Source: Hymenobacter psychrophilus (GTDB lineage Bacteria; Bacteroidota; Bacteroidia; Cytophagales; Hymenobacteraceae). From it: 64,000 nt of DNA. The position numbers and the translations under genes are program-made. The stretch's first letter is position 1. Every line of letters starts with the position of its first letter. The notes below the pieces were generated by a model that worked only from the letters and a program-made list of their open reading frames with translations, had not been told where the DNA came from and ran no database searches. Location of the stretch: positions 310,001 to 374,000 of the forward strand of contig NZ_FNOV01000002.1 in NCBI RefSeq assembly GCF_900107135.1, in the 5' to 3' direction. This document shows, one piece after another, positions 20,584 to 29,463 of this stretch.

Positions 20584-21471
20584 ATGACCATTACCCTTCG
20601 CTTTTTCCGCCGCATGGCCGGCCTGCTGGCCACCGGACTACTGCTGGCCGGCTCCGTTTCGGCCCAGAACACTACCAATGGCCAGCGCGACGTGCTGCGC
20701 GAAATAACCGACGTGGTGGGCCTGAAGCCCCGCTTCCAGTTGCGGGCCACCACTGAGGTGCAGAACGCCGCGGCCGTACTATATGGCGGGCAGCGCTACC
20801 TGCTCTACAACCCGCAGTTTGTGGCCGCCGTGAATCGGGCCGGCCGCACCGACTGGGCCGGCATCAGCATTCTGGCGCACGAGATGGGCCACCATCTCAA
20901 TGGCCACACCCTGCGCGCCGGTGGCTCGAACCCCACCGACGAGCTGGAGGCCGACGAGTTTTCGGGCTTTGTGCTGCGCAAGATGGGTGCCAGCCTCGCC
21001 CAGGCCCAGGCTGGCATGGCCGTTGTATCGGATGAGCAGGCCTCCCGCACCCACCCCGGCCGCCAAACCCGCCTGACGGCCATCGGCCAGGGTTGGCAGC
21101 GCGCCAGCCAGCAGATTACGGCCAGCACCCACGGAGCCGCGCCCTCTGCCGAGCCCGCTAGGCTGGCCACCCAGCCGGCGCCGGTGCGGCAGGTAGTAGC
21201 CCGCTCGGCCGCGCCGGTGAGTGTGCTGGGGAAAATCACGTTTCGCGCTAAGCCCGAAGTGGATTTTTACGTGACCAACCGCCTGAGTGTGGTACGCCTT
21301 GACGCGGCCGGCCAGACCGCCGAAGTCGTGGGCCGCCTCACCCGCTCCGAAAGTCTCTCCTACCCCTACGTGCTCATCGACGGCCAGCAGCGCCGCCTCT
21401 ATATCAGCCGGCAAGGCGAAATCTACGACCCCAATGGCCGCCCGGTAGCTCTGCTCACCGACCCGTCGTAG
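20584..21471 (+). CDS. Secreted M48-like zinc metallopeptidase
   Basis: 295 residues from the ATG at 20584 with a signal peptide (MAGLLATGLLLAGSVSA-QN). The zinc site ISILAHEMGHHLNGHTL (HExxH at about 99-103) and a downstream NPTDELEADEFSGFVLRKMG, where the third ligand Glu and the partner Asp lie, match M48-type peptidases. The shape differs from membrane-bound HtpX: no transmembrane helices surround the site, so it should act in the periplasm or outside. Residues 190-295 form an unknown beta-rich tail (FRAKPEVDFYVTNRLSVV, RRLYISRQGEIYDP). It is followed by a terminator hairpin. Confidence 0.88.
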   Translation: MTITLRFFRRMAGLLATGLLLAGSVSAQNTTNGQRDVLREITDVVGLKPRFQLRATTEVQNAAAVLYGGQRYLLYNPQFVAAVNRAGRTDWAGISILAHEMGHHLNGHTLRAGGSNPTDELEADEFSGFVLRKMGASLAQAQAGMAVVSDEQASRTHPGRQTRLTAIGQGWQRASQQITASTHGAAPSAEPARLATQPAPVRQVVARSAAPVSVLGKITFRAKPEVDFYVTNRLSVVRLDAAGQTAEVVGRLTRSESLSYPYVLIDGQQRRLYISRQGEIYDPNGRPVALLTDPS

Positions 21472-21508
21472 GGCGGCGCCTGCCCCCGTCCCTACGCTGT
21501 TCTATCAG

Positions 21509-21540
21509 ACGGCCGGTTTCCCGCGGGGGAAGCCGGTCGT
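21509..21540 (+). terminator. Terminator-like hairpin after the metallopeptidase
   Basis: ACGGCCGGTTTCCC (21509-21522) pairs with GGGAAGCCGGTCGT (21527-21540), two G-U pairs, 4-base loop, then TTTAT. The -7 element of the next gene begins one base later. Confidence 0.7.
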
Positions 21541-21541
21541 T

Positions 21542-21549
21542 TATCTTTG
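21542..21549 (+). promoter_or_regulatory. -7 element TATCTTTG of the PhzF-like gene
   Basis: Exact TAnnTTTG match, 24 bases before the ATG. A TTTC at 21517-21520 lies about 21 bases upstream inside the preceding hairpin; it is a weak -33 candidate. Confidence 0.6.
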
Positions 21550-21572
21550 GTGCTCACTTTGCCCTTTATTTG

Positions 21573-22475
21573 ATGCCGGTTTACCCGTTTTTGCTGGTTG
21601 ATGCCTTTACTGATACTGCCCTGGGTGGCAACCCCTGCGCTGTAGTGCTCGATGCCGACGACCTGAGCCCCGACCAGATGCAACGGCTGGCCCGGGAGTT
21701 CAACCAGTCGGAAACGGCCTTCGTGCGCCGTTCGGCGGTGGCCGAGTTCGGGGTGCGCTACTTTACGCCGGGCGAGGAAATTCCGCTGGCCGGTCATCCC
21801 ACCATTGCCACGCTCACGGCCCTGCTGCACACCGGCCGCCTGCCCCGCCCCACCGGAGAGCAGCTCCACGACCTGCAACTGGAGTTGCTGCACGGCCCGG
21901 TAGCCATCCGGGTTTCGCCCGCCGAAGCCGGGCAGCCCCACTTCATCCGCATGACCCAGCGCCGCCCCGAGTTCGGGCCGCTGCACGATCCGGCCGAGGT
22001 ACTGCCCCTGTTTGGCCTCACGCCCGCCGACCTGCTGCCCGGCGCTGTGGTACAGACGGTGAGCACCGGCACGCCCCAGCTCATGGTGCCCTTGCGCAAC
22101 GCAGCCACGTTGCGGCGGGCGCATTTACCCGACCCGGCCGCCCTCGATGCGTACCGCCGAGTCAGCGGCTTTTTCAGCTCCCACCTGTTTTGCCTTGAAG
22201 GGGCTACGCCCGCCGGCACCACCTTCGCCCGCCACTTCTGCACCCCGCCCGACCTGCCCGAAGACCCCGTAACCGGCTCGGCCACCGGCGGCATGGCCGC
22301 CTACCTCTGGCACTACGGCCTGCTTTCCACTCCCGACTTCATGGCCGAGCAGGGTCACTGGATGGGCCGCCCCGGCACCGTGCACGTAGCGGTGCAGGGC
22401 CCTCCCGAGGCCATTGAAGCCGTCCAAATCAGCGGCCAAGGCGTGGTAGTAGTGCAGGGCGAGCTGAGGGTGTGA
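21573..22475 (+). CDS. PhzF family isomerase-like protein
   Basis: 300 residues from the ATG at 21573. Two similar halves of the diaminopimelate-epimerase fold: the first begins FLLVDAFTDTALGGNPCAVV and contains REFNQSETAFV, where the Glu aligns with the catalytic Glu45 of PhzF, then RYFTPGEEIPLAGHPTIAT; the second has HFCTPPDLPEDPVTGSATGG. PhzF isomerises a phenazine precursor, but most family members act on other, unknown substrates and no phenazine genes are near. Cytoplasmic, probably dimeric. Confidence 0.93.
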   Translation: MPVYPFLLVDAFTDTALGGNPCAVVLDADDLSPDQMQRLAREFNQSETAFVRRSAVAEFGVRYFTPGEEIPLAGHPTIATLTALLHTGRLPRPTGEQLHDLQLELLHGPVAIRVSPAEAGQPHFIRMTQRRPEFGPLHDPAEVLPLFGLTPADLLPGAVVQTVSTGTPQLMVPLRNAATLRRAHLPDPAALDAYRRVSGFFSSHLFCLEGATPAGTTFARHFCTPPDLPEDPVTGSATGGMAAYLWHYGLLSTPDFMAEQGHWMGRPGTVHVAVQGPPEAIEAVQISGQGVVVVQGELRV

Positions 22476-22739
22476 TAGGAGCGAAACAAACAACCCATCA
22501 GCCCTCCTTTTTACCTTCGCAAATACCTCTGCGCACCTCTGCGCACCTCTGCGAGAAAGCCTATTGGAAACGTCAGCCGTAGCTGGGTTGAGAAGTTGGA
22601 AACAGACGCTGTGGCGGCCTCATCGGAAGCATAGTTTCGGCCACGACTGACAATCGGCGCAACGGCCTGTTATGGCCTGAGCGAGCCTCCACTGCTCGCT
22701 TTCCTGCTCGTAAACTTCTCCCCTCAGAAACTCCGCCGA

Positions 22740-23564
22740 ATGCCCGAATTACCCGAAGTTGAAACCTACCGCCGCTTCTTGGATGAGCTGGTGGTGGACC
22801 AGACAATTACCGCTTTCGAAGTGCTCGACGCCCATGTGCTGGGCACGCCCGAAGACACGTTACGGCAGGCGCTGGTGGGCCGCACCATCACGGGTACCAG
22901 TCGGCTGGGGAAGAACTGCTTTTTGCAACTCAACAGCGGTCAGGTACTGGTGCTGCACTTCGGCATGAGCGGCGACGTGGGCGCCTACCGCGACGTGCCC
23001 GACGCGCCCCGCTTCACCCGCGTAGCCCTGCACCTGGATTCGGGCCTGCGTGCTGCCTTCGTCGACCCGCGCAAATTCGGCCGCATCCGGCTGGCCGAAA
23101 GCGTGGCCGCCTATCAGCAGGCCAAAAAGCTGGGGCCCGACGCACTGGAGCTGACCGTGGCCGAGCTAACAGACAAGCTGGCCAAGCGCAAAACGCTGCT
23201 CAAGCCCCTGCTGCTGGACCAGCGCCTCACGGCCGGCCTGGGCAACTGGATTGTGGATGAAGTGCTGTTTCAGGCCAAAATTCACCCCGAGCGGGTCGCC
23301 AACACCGTAACGGCCGCCGAGGTAAGGCGCCTGCACGCAGCTATCCAACTGGTGCTCATCACGGCCATTGCCGCCGAGGCCAACTACCGGAACTTCCCAG
23401 CCAGCTTCCTTATCCACGCCCGCGAGTGGGACGAGTCGCCCACGCCCGGCACCGATTCCCACGAGTTCTGCTCCCGCCACCCACGCACCCGCATAGCGAA
23501 GAAGTATGTGAGCGGCCGGGCGACGTACTACTGCCCCAAGTGCCAGCCGGAGCCAGAATTGTAA
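22740..23564 (+). CDS. mutM: Fpg/Nei family DNA glycosylase
   Basis: 274 residues. After Met is PELPEVETY: Pro2 forms the covalent imine and Glu3 is the second catalytic residue. The lysine near 60 (RLGKNCFLQL), LVLHFGMSGDVG, DPRKFGRI and LGNWIVDEVLFQAKIHP follow as in Fpg. It would excise oxidised purines from DNA and cut the strand by beta/delta elimination. The C-terminal zinc finger is unusual: the first ligand pair reads CSRH (Cys-x2-His) where most Fpg have CxxC, while the second is the normal CPKC. Length and order are otherwise complete. The ATG must be exact because Pro2 is catalytic. The 264 bases upstream hold a TACCTTCG at 22513 and three copies of a CACCTCTGCG word, but no gene. 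Confidence 0.92.
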   Translation: MPELPEVETYRRFLDELVVDQTITAFEVLDAHVLGTPEDTLRQALVGRTITGTSRLGKNCFLQLNSGQVLVLHFGMSGDVGAYRDVPDAPRFTRVALHLDSGLRAAFVDPRKFGRIRLAESVAAYQQAKKLGPDALELTVAELTDKLAKRKTLLKPLLLDQRLTAGLGNWIVDEVLFQAKIHPERVANTVTAAEVRRLHAAIQLVLITAIAAEANYRNFPASFLIHAREWDESPTPGTDSHEFCSRHPRTRIAKKYVSGRATYYCPKCQPEPEL

Positions 23565-23611
23565 ACGGCATTCAGAGCCAACGAGGCATTAGTTGCAGTG
23601 CCTTCAGAACT

Positions 23612-23710
23612 GTGTATGTGTGGGGCTTGCCCCCGCCCGCCATTCACCCCGTTATAACGAGTCCGCTCGATGGCGTTAACGGCGGGCGGGGACAAGCCCC
23701 ACACATACAC
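23612..23710. repeat. Inverted repeat GTGTGGGGCTTGnCCCCGCCCGCC between convergent genes
   Basis: Arms 23612-23641 and 23681-23710 match in 29 of 30 bases, loop 39 bases with further weak pairing. It lies between the Fpg-like gene (+) and the SDR (-). A related element is at 61326-61410. Confidence 0.95.
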
Positions 23711-23743
23711 CACACGGCAGTATGACCAGCGGTTTGGCTTCCC

Positions 23744-24778
23744 TTACTTGAACTCCTCGTTGTTTTTCTCTTCGGCGCGGCGGTTGAGCGTAGTGAGCCA
23801 GGAACGGGTGATGGGCGATTCGCTTTCGTAGCCGAAGCGGCGGGCGTCGCCGCGATTGGTGTCGGGGGCGGGCAGGGCGCTGTTGACCCAGGCGAGCAGG
23901 TCGGTGGTGGTGCCGGGCAGCAGGCCGTGCAGGCCCGAGAGCAGCTTGGCAGGCAGGCTGAGGATGATTTCGGCGTCGCCGCGGCGGCAGGCGTTCCAGA
24001 TGCGGCGGGCGGCGTTATCGGCATTCATCGAGATGGCCGGCAGCGAATCGGCCACCGTAAACCAGGCGTACTCCTTGCGGTGCTGGCCCTTCACGATGGC
24101 GTGGCGGGCGCTGCCGGTGCGCAGCAGGCCGGGGCACACGGTGGTTACGCGCACGCCATATTGGAGCAGCTCGGCCCGGAAGCTTTCCGAGAGGCCCACC
24201 AGCGCAAACTTGCTGGCGCAGTAGGGCGCCAGGTGCGGCACGGCCACCTTGCCCCCCACCGAGGCAATATTCACGATGCGACCTTCGCCCCGCTGGCGCA
24301 TGCTGGGTAGCACGGCCTGCATGGCATGCAGCGGGGCCCAGAAATGGGTGTCCATCGACTCTTCGAACTCGCGTACGTCCATGTTGTCGAGCGGGCCGGC
24401 CGTGATGATGCCGGCGTTGTTGACCAGCACCTCAATGGGGCCCATCTGCTGCTCTACGTCGGCCACCAGCTGGCGCACTTCGTCGGGCTGGGTCAGGTCG
24501 CAGACGAAGGCCCGGACCAGCTCGGAGCCAGCGGCGGCCAACTCGCGGCGGGCTTCTTCCAGTTCCTGCGCGTCGCGGGCACAGATGGCTACTCGGGCAC
24601 CTTCGGCTACGGCCTGCCGGGCCAGAATTAGGCCCAGGCCGCGCGAACCGCCAGTGATAAGCACGGTGCGGCCAGCCAACTCGAAGGAGCCGCGGCGGTT
24701 GGCGTAGAGGGTAGCGGCCAGCAGGCCGGCGGCACTGGCAGCGGCCAGCAGCAGAGAGTTACGGGTATCAGATTTCAT
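23744..24778 (-). CDS. SDR family oxidoreductase with N-terminal membrane segment
   Basis: 344 residues. A hydrophobic N-terminus (about 8-26) anchors or directs the protein to the membrane. The Rossmann core has VLITGGSRGLGL near 40, the NNAG motif (VLVNNAGIITAG) near 120, Ser in IASVGGK, and the catalytic YCASK near 187-191. The C-terminal part (240-344) contains a helix pair typical of membrane-associated SDRs that act on sterols or lipids. Cofactor NADP(H) or NAD(H); substrate unknown. Divergent from the Spy-like gene with about 220 bases between them. Confidence 0.92.
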   Translation of the reverse strand: MKSDTRNSLLLAAASAAGLLAATLYANRRGSFELAGRTVLITGGSRGLGLILARQAVAEGARVAICARDAQELEEARRELAAAGSELVRAFVCDLTQPDEVRQLVADVEQQMGPIEVLVNNAGIITAGPLDNMDVREFEESMDTHFWAPLHAMQAVLPSMRQRGEGRIVNIASVGGKVAVPHLAPYCASKFALVGLSESFRAELLQYGVRVTTVCPGLLRTGSARHAIVKGQHRKEYAWFTVADSLPAISMNADNAARRIWNACRRGDAEIILSLPAKLLSGLHGLLPGTTTDLLAWVNSALPAPDTNRGDARRFGYESESPITRSWLTTLNRRAEEKNNEEFK

Positions 24779-24999
24779 AGAAGAGCGGATTAGCAGGAGG
24801 ACTACTTGGGTGTATGGGTTTCGGAACCGAAAGGTTGCGGTCCGCTTAGCCGACCGGCACTAATCAGGCTTTCCTGGGGAATATAACTGCGCCACCGCGC
24901 GTTGCAACCAGTGGTTGGCCGAAACTGGCACCATCTTTACTGTGCCGGCCCCTTCCGGCCTTCACCCGCTACTTACCTTTCGCCTCAAATCCTCTGCTC

Positions 25000-25458
25000 A
25001 TGAAAGCGCCTCTGCTCATCGCCCTGCTCACCCTCACCACCGCTCCGGCCCTGCTGGCCCAGACTGCCGGCCGCCCCAAAATGCCCCCGCCCCGTACCGC
25101 CGCGCCCGCCGCTGCGCTGCAACTGGATGAGAACAAGATTACCGAGCGCGCCACCGCCCTCACGGCCAACATGCAGAAAGCCCTGGGCCTCAACCCGCAG
25201 CAAATGGCCAAGGTGGGCCAGATAAACCTGATAAGTGTGCGCGGCGTGGAAACCGCCCGCCAGACCTACCGCCAGAACGTGCGCAAAATGGGCGGCGTTA
25301 TCGAGGACATCGGTCAGGCCCGCATGGCGCAGCTCAAGGAGGTGCTCAGCCCCGCCCAATTCGACAAGTACCAGCGCAAGCGCGAAGAGAAAATGGGCGT
25401 CCCCAGCTCCCAAGGCAACCAAGGCAACCCCGTTCCCGGCATGCCGGGGCAGGAGTAG
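25000..25458 (+). CDS. Small secreted helical protein, LTxxQ-like
   Basis: 152 residues with signal peptide (LLIALLTLTTAPALLA-QT), a Pro/Ala stretch (25-40), and two helices around MQKALGLNPQQMAKVGQINL and VLSPAQFDKYQRKREEKMG. The NPQQ and SPAQFxKY phrases recall the LTxxQ motif of the Spy/CpxP periplasmic chaperones, but similarity is weak. Its C-terminus is a Gly/Asn/Pro tail. Its stop codon (25456-25458) lies in the left arm of an inverted repeat shared with the convergent permease gene. Confidence 0.75.
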   Translation: MKAPLLIALLTLTTAPALLAQTAGRPKMPPPRTAAPAAALQLDENKITERATALTANMQKALGLNPQQMAKVGQINLISVRGVETARQTYRQNVRKMGGVIEDIGQARMAQLKEVLSPAQFDKYQRKREEKMGVPSSQGNQGNPVPGMPGQE

Positions 25459-25522
25459 TGATGATTGAAAGGAACGTCATTCTTTGCTGCGCCCTGCATG
25501 ACGTTCCTTTCAATCATCACTA
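25456..25522. terminator. Perfect 25-base-arm hairpin holding the stop codons of both flanking genes
   Basis: Arms 25456-25480 and 25498-25522 are perfect complements; loop 17 bases. The first three bases are the TAG of the plus-strand gene and the last three the TAG of the minus-strand permease gene. Convergent genes with a symmetric hairpin suggest a two-way terminator. Confidence 0.9.
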
Positions 25523-26293
25523 GCCACCGAAAAATACCTGCCAGCTCAGCTTCAGAATAAACGCGCTGACCATGAACAGAAACAGCACGCGCACAAAGCC
25601 GGTGCCGTGGCGCAGGGCCAGGTGCGCACCCAGCGTGGAGCCGACGATGTTGCTGGCGGCCATGGGCAGGGCCACTGCCCACAGAATCTGGCCCGAGGCG
25701 GCAAAGTACACGAGGGCCGTGAGGTTGGTGACGGCATTGACGAGCTTGGCCGAGGCTGAGGCCGTTATAAAATCGTAGCCGAACAGCCCCACGAAGGCGA
25801 ACAGCAGAAACGAGCCCATGCCAGGGCCGAAAAATCCGTCGTAGAAGCCCAGCACGAGGCCCAGGGCGGCCCCGTAGTACGGCTCGCGGCTGGCGGGCAG
25901 CCGGGGCGCATGGATGCTGCCAAAATCTTTGCGCCAGAAGGTGTAGGCGGCAATAACTACCAGCAGCCCCAGCACCAGCGGCGGCAGCAGCTCCTGGGGC
26001 AGCTTGCTCACCACCCGCGCCCCCAGAAACGAGAACACGCCCGCCACAGCCGCCGCCGTACCCACCGCCCGCCACCGCAACGGCACCTGCCCCGCATAGC
26101 GCCGCAGCGCCGCCACCGTACCCAGCAACGACGATACTTTGCCCGTGCCCAGCAGCGTGGGCACCGGCACGCCCGGCAACAGCACCAGCAGCGCCGGCAG
26201 CTGAATCAGCCCGCCGCCACCTACTACGGCATCAATCAAACCGGCCAAAAAGGCGAACAGGCACAGCAGGGCGAGAGTAGTAGCAGTCAGCAT
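25520..26293 (-). CDS. TauE/SafE family anion permease
   Basis: 257 residues of eight hydrophobic segments. Two inverted half-repeats carry the family signatures: FLAGLIDAVVGGGGLIQLPAL near the N-terminus and LGFYDGFFGPGMGSFLLF after the middle, with NAVTNLTALVYF nearby. TauE/SafE proteins export or import sulfite, sulfoacetate or related organosulfonates; others carry unknown anions. The substrate is not clear here. The ATG at 26293 starts the first helix directly. Convergent with the LTxxQ-like gene. Confidence 0.92.
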   Translation of the reverse strand: MLTATTLALLCLFAFLAGLIDAVVGGGGLIQLPALLVLLPGVPVPTLLGTGKVSSLLGTVAALRRYAGQVPLRWRAVGTAAAVAGVFSFLGARVVSKLPQELLPPLVLGLLVVIAAYTFWRKDFGSIHAPRLPASREPYYGAALGLVLGFYDGFFGPGMGSFLLFAFVGLFGYDFITASASAKLVNAVTNLTALVYFAASGQILWAVALPMAASNIVGSTLGAHLALRHGTGFVRVLFLFMVSAFILKLSWQVFFGG

Positions 26294-26333
26294 CGGGCCG
26301 CGAAGGTAAGCGGCGAGGTGGGTAATAGGAAAC

Positions 26334-26444
26334 GGTCATGCTGAGTGAAGGCGCAGCCGTAGCCGAAGCATCTCTACCGCAGTGCTAATCCTGTTGTTGA
26401 TTTTACCAATGCAGTAGAGATGCTTCGACTGCGCTCAGCATGGC
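26334..26444. repeat. Long inverted repeat, class GAAGCATCTCTAC, in a divergent gap
   Basis: Left arm about 26334-26383 and right arm about 26408-26444. GTCATGCTGAG and GAAGCATCTCTAC pair; the middle differs between arms (gaaggcgcagccgtagc against cgcagt). It lies upstream of both neighbours, so a terminator role is unlikely for this copy. Confidence 0.85.
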
Positions 26445-26528
26445 AACCTGCTCGGTCTTGGCAGGCTACTTATTCTTCCTTCCGCCCGCTTAACAACCGG
26501 CACCGCCGCCGGCCGTACAGCCTGGCTT

Positions 26529-28115
26529 ATGACCGAACAACTTACGCACCGGCAAAAAATGCTCACGTTTGGCGCCGTGCTGCTGGCCATGTTTTTGGGC
26601 GCCCTCGACCAGACGATTGTCAGCACCGCGCTACCACGCATTGTGGAAGACCTGCACGGCCTCGAACGGTTTACCTGGGTTGCCACCTCTTACCTGGTAG
26701 CCAGCACAGCGCTGGTGCCCATCTATGGCAAGCTGGCCGATACGTACTCGCGGCGCACCATCGAGATTGTGGCCGTGAGCGTGTTTTTGCTGGGGTCGGC
26801 GCTGTGCGGGCTGGCCGGCGAGTTCGGAACGCTACCCCTGCTCGGCGACGGCATGACCCAGTTGATTGTGTTCCGGGCCGTGCAGGGACTGGGCGGAGCG
26901 GGCCTGTTCGCCATGGCCTTCATCGTTATTGCCGACTTGTTTCCGCCGGCCGAGCGGGGGCGCTACCAGGGTTTCGTGGGGGCCGTGTTTGGCACCTCGT
27001 CAGTGCTGGGGCCATTTCTGGGCGGCTTCCTGACCGACAACGGCACTGGCCTGATTCCAGGCGTGGCAGGCTGGCGGCTGGTATTCTACGTAAACCTGCC
27101 ACTGGGCGCGCTGGCCCTGTGGTTTATTCTGACGCAGATGCCGCCGCTGCGCCCGCGCGCCGAACCCAAGCCCCTCGACTACCTCTCGATGCTGCTACTT
27201 ATCCTGGGGCTGGGGCCGCTGGTGATTGGGCTGCAGCTCAACAAAAATGAGTACGGCTGGACCGACCCCGTCACGCTGGGCCTGCTGGCCACCGCCGCCC
27301 TGATGCTGCTCTTATTCGTACGCCGCAGCCTGCGCCATCCCAACCCGATTCTGGCCTTCAGCCTGTTCAAAAACCCAGTGTTCCGCACGGCCAACGCGGC
27401 GCTGTTTCTGTTGGGCGGGGCCTTTCTGGGTCTCATCATCTTCGAGCCTCTGTTCATGGTGAACGTGCTGGGCGAATCGGCCACCCGGGCCGGCGTAAGC
27501 CTGATTCCGCTGTCGATGGGCGTGGTAACGGGCTCTTTGCTGGCCGGCCAGATGGTGTCGCGCTACGGCCACTACAAGCGCTGGATGCTGGCCGGACTGG
27601 TGGTGCTAATGGGCGGACTGGCGCTGCTGGCCACCATGCCCGCCACCGTTGGCTACAACCAGGTGTTGCTGTACCTACTGATTTGCGGTGTGGGCCTGGG
27701 GCCGAGTATGCCCCTCTACACGCTGGCCATTCAGAACGCTGTGGAGCCCCGTTTTATCGGGCAGGCCACGTCGGCCAGTCAGTTTTTCCGGCAAATTGGC
27801 GGGGCCATTGCGGCCTCGGTGCTGGGCGTAATTCTAACGCAGGGCCTGAGCAGCGTACTGCCCGCTGCCGGCCCGGCGGGCGGCGTGGCCCCCACCACGG
27901 CCGCGGCCCATGTAGCCCCGGTAAGCGAGAGCCCGGCGGGTGTGCCGGCCGGCACGCCCGCCTCACCGGCCCTGAAAGCGGCGTTTTCGGGGGCTATTTC
28001 GCAGGTGTACCTGGTAACGCTGCTGCTGGTGGCTGCCGGCTTCCTGGTCACGCTGCTTGTGCCCGAACTGCCACTGCGCAAAACCAACCACGAAACGCCG
28101 CCAGTGGTAGAGTAG
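26529..28115 (+). CDS. DHA2-family multidrug MFS transporter (EmrB/QacA type)
   Basis: 528 residues and about fourteen hydrophobic helices. MFLGALDQTIVSTALPRIVEDL is the DHA2 helix-1 signature (motif D1), GKLADTYSRRTI the loop 2-3 motif, and IADLFPPAERGRYQG plus VLGPFLGGFLTD the antiporter motif C region. Proton-driven drug or metabolite export is the family role. A Pro/Ala-rich periplasmic loop (about 465-490) precedes the last helix. No regulator or membrane-fusion protein is adjacent. Confidence 0.93.
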   Translation: MTEQLTHRQKMLTFGAVLLAMFLGALDQTIVSTALPRIVEDLHGLERFTWVATSYLVASTALVPIYGKLADTYSRRTIEIVAVSVFLLGSALCGLAGEFGTLPLLGDGMTQLIVFRAVQGLGGAGLFAMAFIVIADLFPPAERGRYQGFVGAVFGTSSVLGPFLGGFLTDNGTGLIPGVAGWRLVFYVNLPLGALALWFILTQMPPLRPRAEPKPLDYLSMLLLILGLGPLVIGLQLNKNEYGWTDPVTLGLLATAALMLLLFVRRSLRHPNPILAFSLFKNPVFRTANAALFLLGGAFLGLIIFEPLFMVNVLGESATRAGVSLIPLSMGVVTGSLLAGQMVSRYGHYKRWMLAGLVVLMGGLALLATMPATVGYNQVLLYLLICGVGLGPSMPLYTLAIQNAVEPRFIGQATSASQFFRQIGGAIAASVLGVILTQGLSSVLPAAGPAGGVAPTTAAAHVAPVSESPAGVPAGTPASPALKAAFSGAISQVYLVTLLLVAAGFLVTLLVPELPLRKTNHETPPVVE

Positions 28116-28258
28116 AACGACGCTGGAGCTTCGCATTGCTGTCCTTTGGTTCGCGCTACAGCCGTTCTACAGTCAGCAAACTACTTCCCGCTGGTGGCTG
28201 TTATAAGTGCTTCACTCCGGCTTCAGGGCCGGGGCTCACTTCTTGACTCCTATTTTAC

Positions 28259-29314
28259 ATGTCTACTCAAAACAAGCTACAACTCAGCGTCCTCGACCAG
28301 TCGCCGGTGCCGGCGGGGCGCACCCCGCGCGAGGCCCTGCAACACACAGTGGAGCTGGCCCGCCTGACTGACCGCCTGGGCTTCACCCGTTTCTGGGTGA
28401 GCGAGCACCACAATACCCGCACGCTGGCTGGCTCTTCGCCCGAGGTGCTGCTGGGCCGGCTGGGGGCCGAAACCAGCCGCATCCGTCTGGGTTCGGGCGG
28501 CGTGATGCTGCCCCACTACGCCGCCCTGAAAGTGGCCGAGAACTTCCGCCTGCTCGAAACCCTGTACCCCGGCCGCATCGACCTGGGCATTGGCCGCGCC
28601 CCCGGCACCGACCGCATCACGGCCCACGCCCTCAACCCCCATAATACCTTTAGCGACCAGGATTTTGCCGAGCAGCTGATGGATTTGCGCGCTTACCTGC
28701 GCGACGACGTGGTAGCCGACACCGTGCATGCCCGCGTGAAAGCCGCGCCTTTCGCCGATACGGTGCCCGAAATGTGGCTGCTGAGTTCTAGCGGGCAAAG
28801 TGGCCTGTTTGCAGCCCATGTGGGCGCGGCCTTTAGCTTCGCCCACTTCATCAACCCCAACGGCGGGCCGGAGATGGTGGAGATGTACCGGGAGCGGTTC
28901 CGCCCCTCGCCCGAACTGGCCGCGCCCCAGGCCAACGTGGCCATTTTTGTGGTGTGCGCCGACACGGCTGGCCGCGCCCAGCTGCTGGCCGACAACCTGG
29001 CCCTGCAGATGCTCAAGCTCGAAACCGGCCAGTTTACGCCCATCGAGGCGGCCGAAACAGTGAATGTGGCGGCCCTTTCGCCCGATTTACAGGCCCGCCT
29101 GGCCTACCACCACCAGCGCATCATCAGCGGCACGCCCGATAAGGTGAAAGCCGAGATAGAGGCCCTGGCCGCCAGCTATGGCGTACATGAAGTGGTAGCC
29201 GTGACCATCACCCACGACTACGACGACCGGCTCCGCTCCTACGAACTGTTGGCCGACGCTTTTGCCCTGCCTACAATGGCAGCCCCAAAACAGGTGGAGC
29301 TCGCGACAGTCTAG
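28259..29314 (+). CDS. LLM-class flavin-dependent monooxygenase (luciferase-like)
   Basis: 351 residues, (beta/alpha)8 luciferase-like fold using FMNH2 and oxygen. Blocks: LSVLDQSPVPAG at the N-terminus, FTRFWVSEHHNTRTLAGSSP (the SEHH motif of the MsnO8/YwcH-type group), RLGSGGVMLPHYAALKVAE, RIDLGIGRAPGTDRIT and FAHFINPNGG. Substrate unknown. It is separated from the upstream pump by about 140 bases and followed by a strong terminator. Confidence 0.94.
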   Translation: MSTQNKLQLSVLDQSPVPAGRTPREALQHTVELARLTDRLGFTRFWVSEHHNTRTLAGSSPEVLLGRLGAETSRIRLGSGGVMLPHYAALKVAENFRLLETLYPGRIDLGIGRAPGTDRITAHALNPHNTFSDQDFAEQLMDLRAYLRDDVVADTVHARVKAAPFADTVPEMWLLSSSGQSGLFAAHVGAAFSFAHFINPNGGPEMVEMYRERFRPSPELAAPQANVAIFVVCADTAGRAQLLADNLALQMLKLETGQFTPIEAAETVNVAALSPDLQARLAYHHQRIISGTPDKVKAEIEALAASYGVHEVVAVTITHDYDDRLRSYELLADAFALPTMAAPKQVELATV

Positions 29315-29332
29315 TTTGCGTTTTGCAGTCAG

Positions 29333-29365
29333 CAAGAAAAGCCCGGCTTAGCCGGGCTTTTCTTG
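29333..29365. terminator. Intrinsic terminator after the LLM gene
   Basis: CAAGAAAAGCCCGGCT pairs with AGCCGGGCTTTTCTTG around a single-base centre, perfect over 16 bases. Being symmetric it would also stop transcription from the other side. Confidence 0.92.
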
Positions 29366-29443
29366 TTTCCGAGCTTCGCCCATGCAGGACGCCAGCAATA
29401 AAAACAGCTTATGGTCAGCCATTTATAGGTTAAAATAGATTTT

Positions 29444-29463
29444 TTCTAAATAGCTATTTTGAA
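29444..29463. promoter_or_regulatory. Palindromic operator candidate upstream of the siderophore receptor
   Basis: TTCTAAATAGCTATTTTGAA is a 20-base palindrome with one mismatched pair, centred on the perfect AAATAGCTATTT. It overlaps the putative -33 element (29459-29461). Position and AT content fit a repressor site such as an iron regulator, but it does not read as a classical Fur box. Confidence 0.5.
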
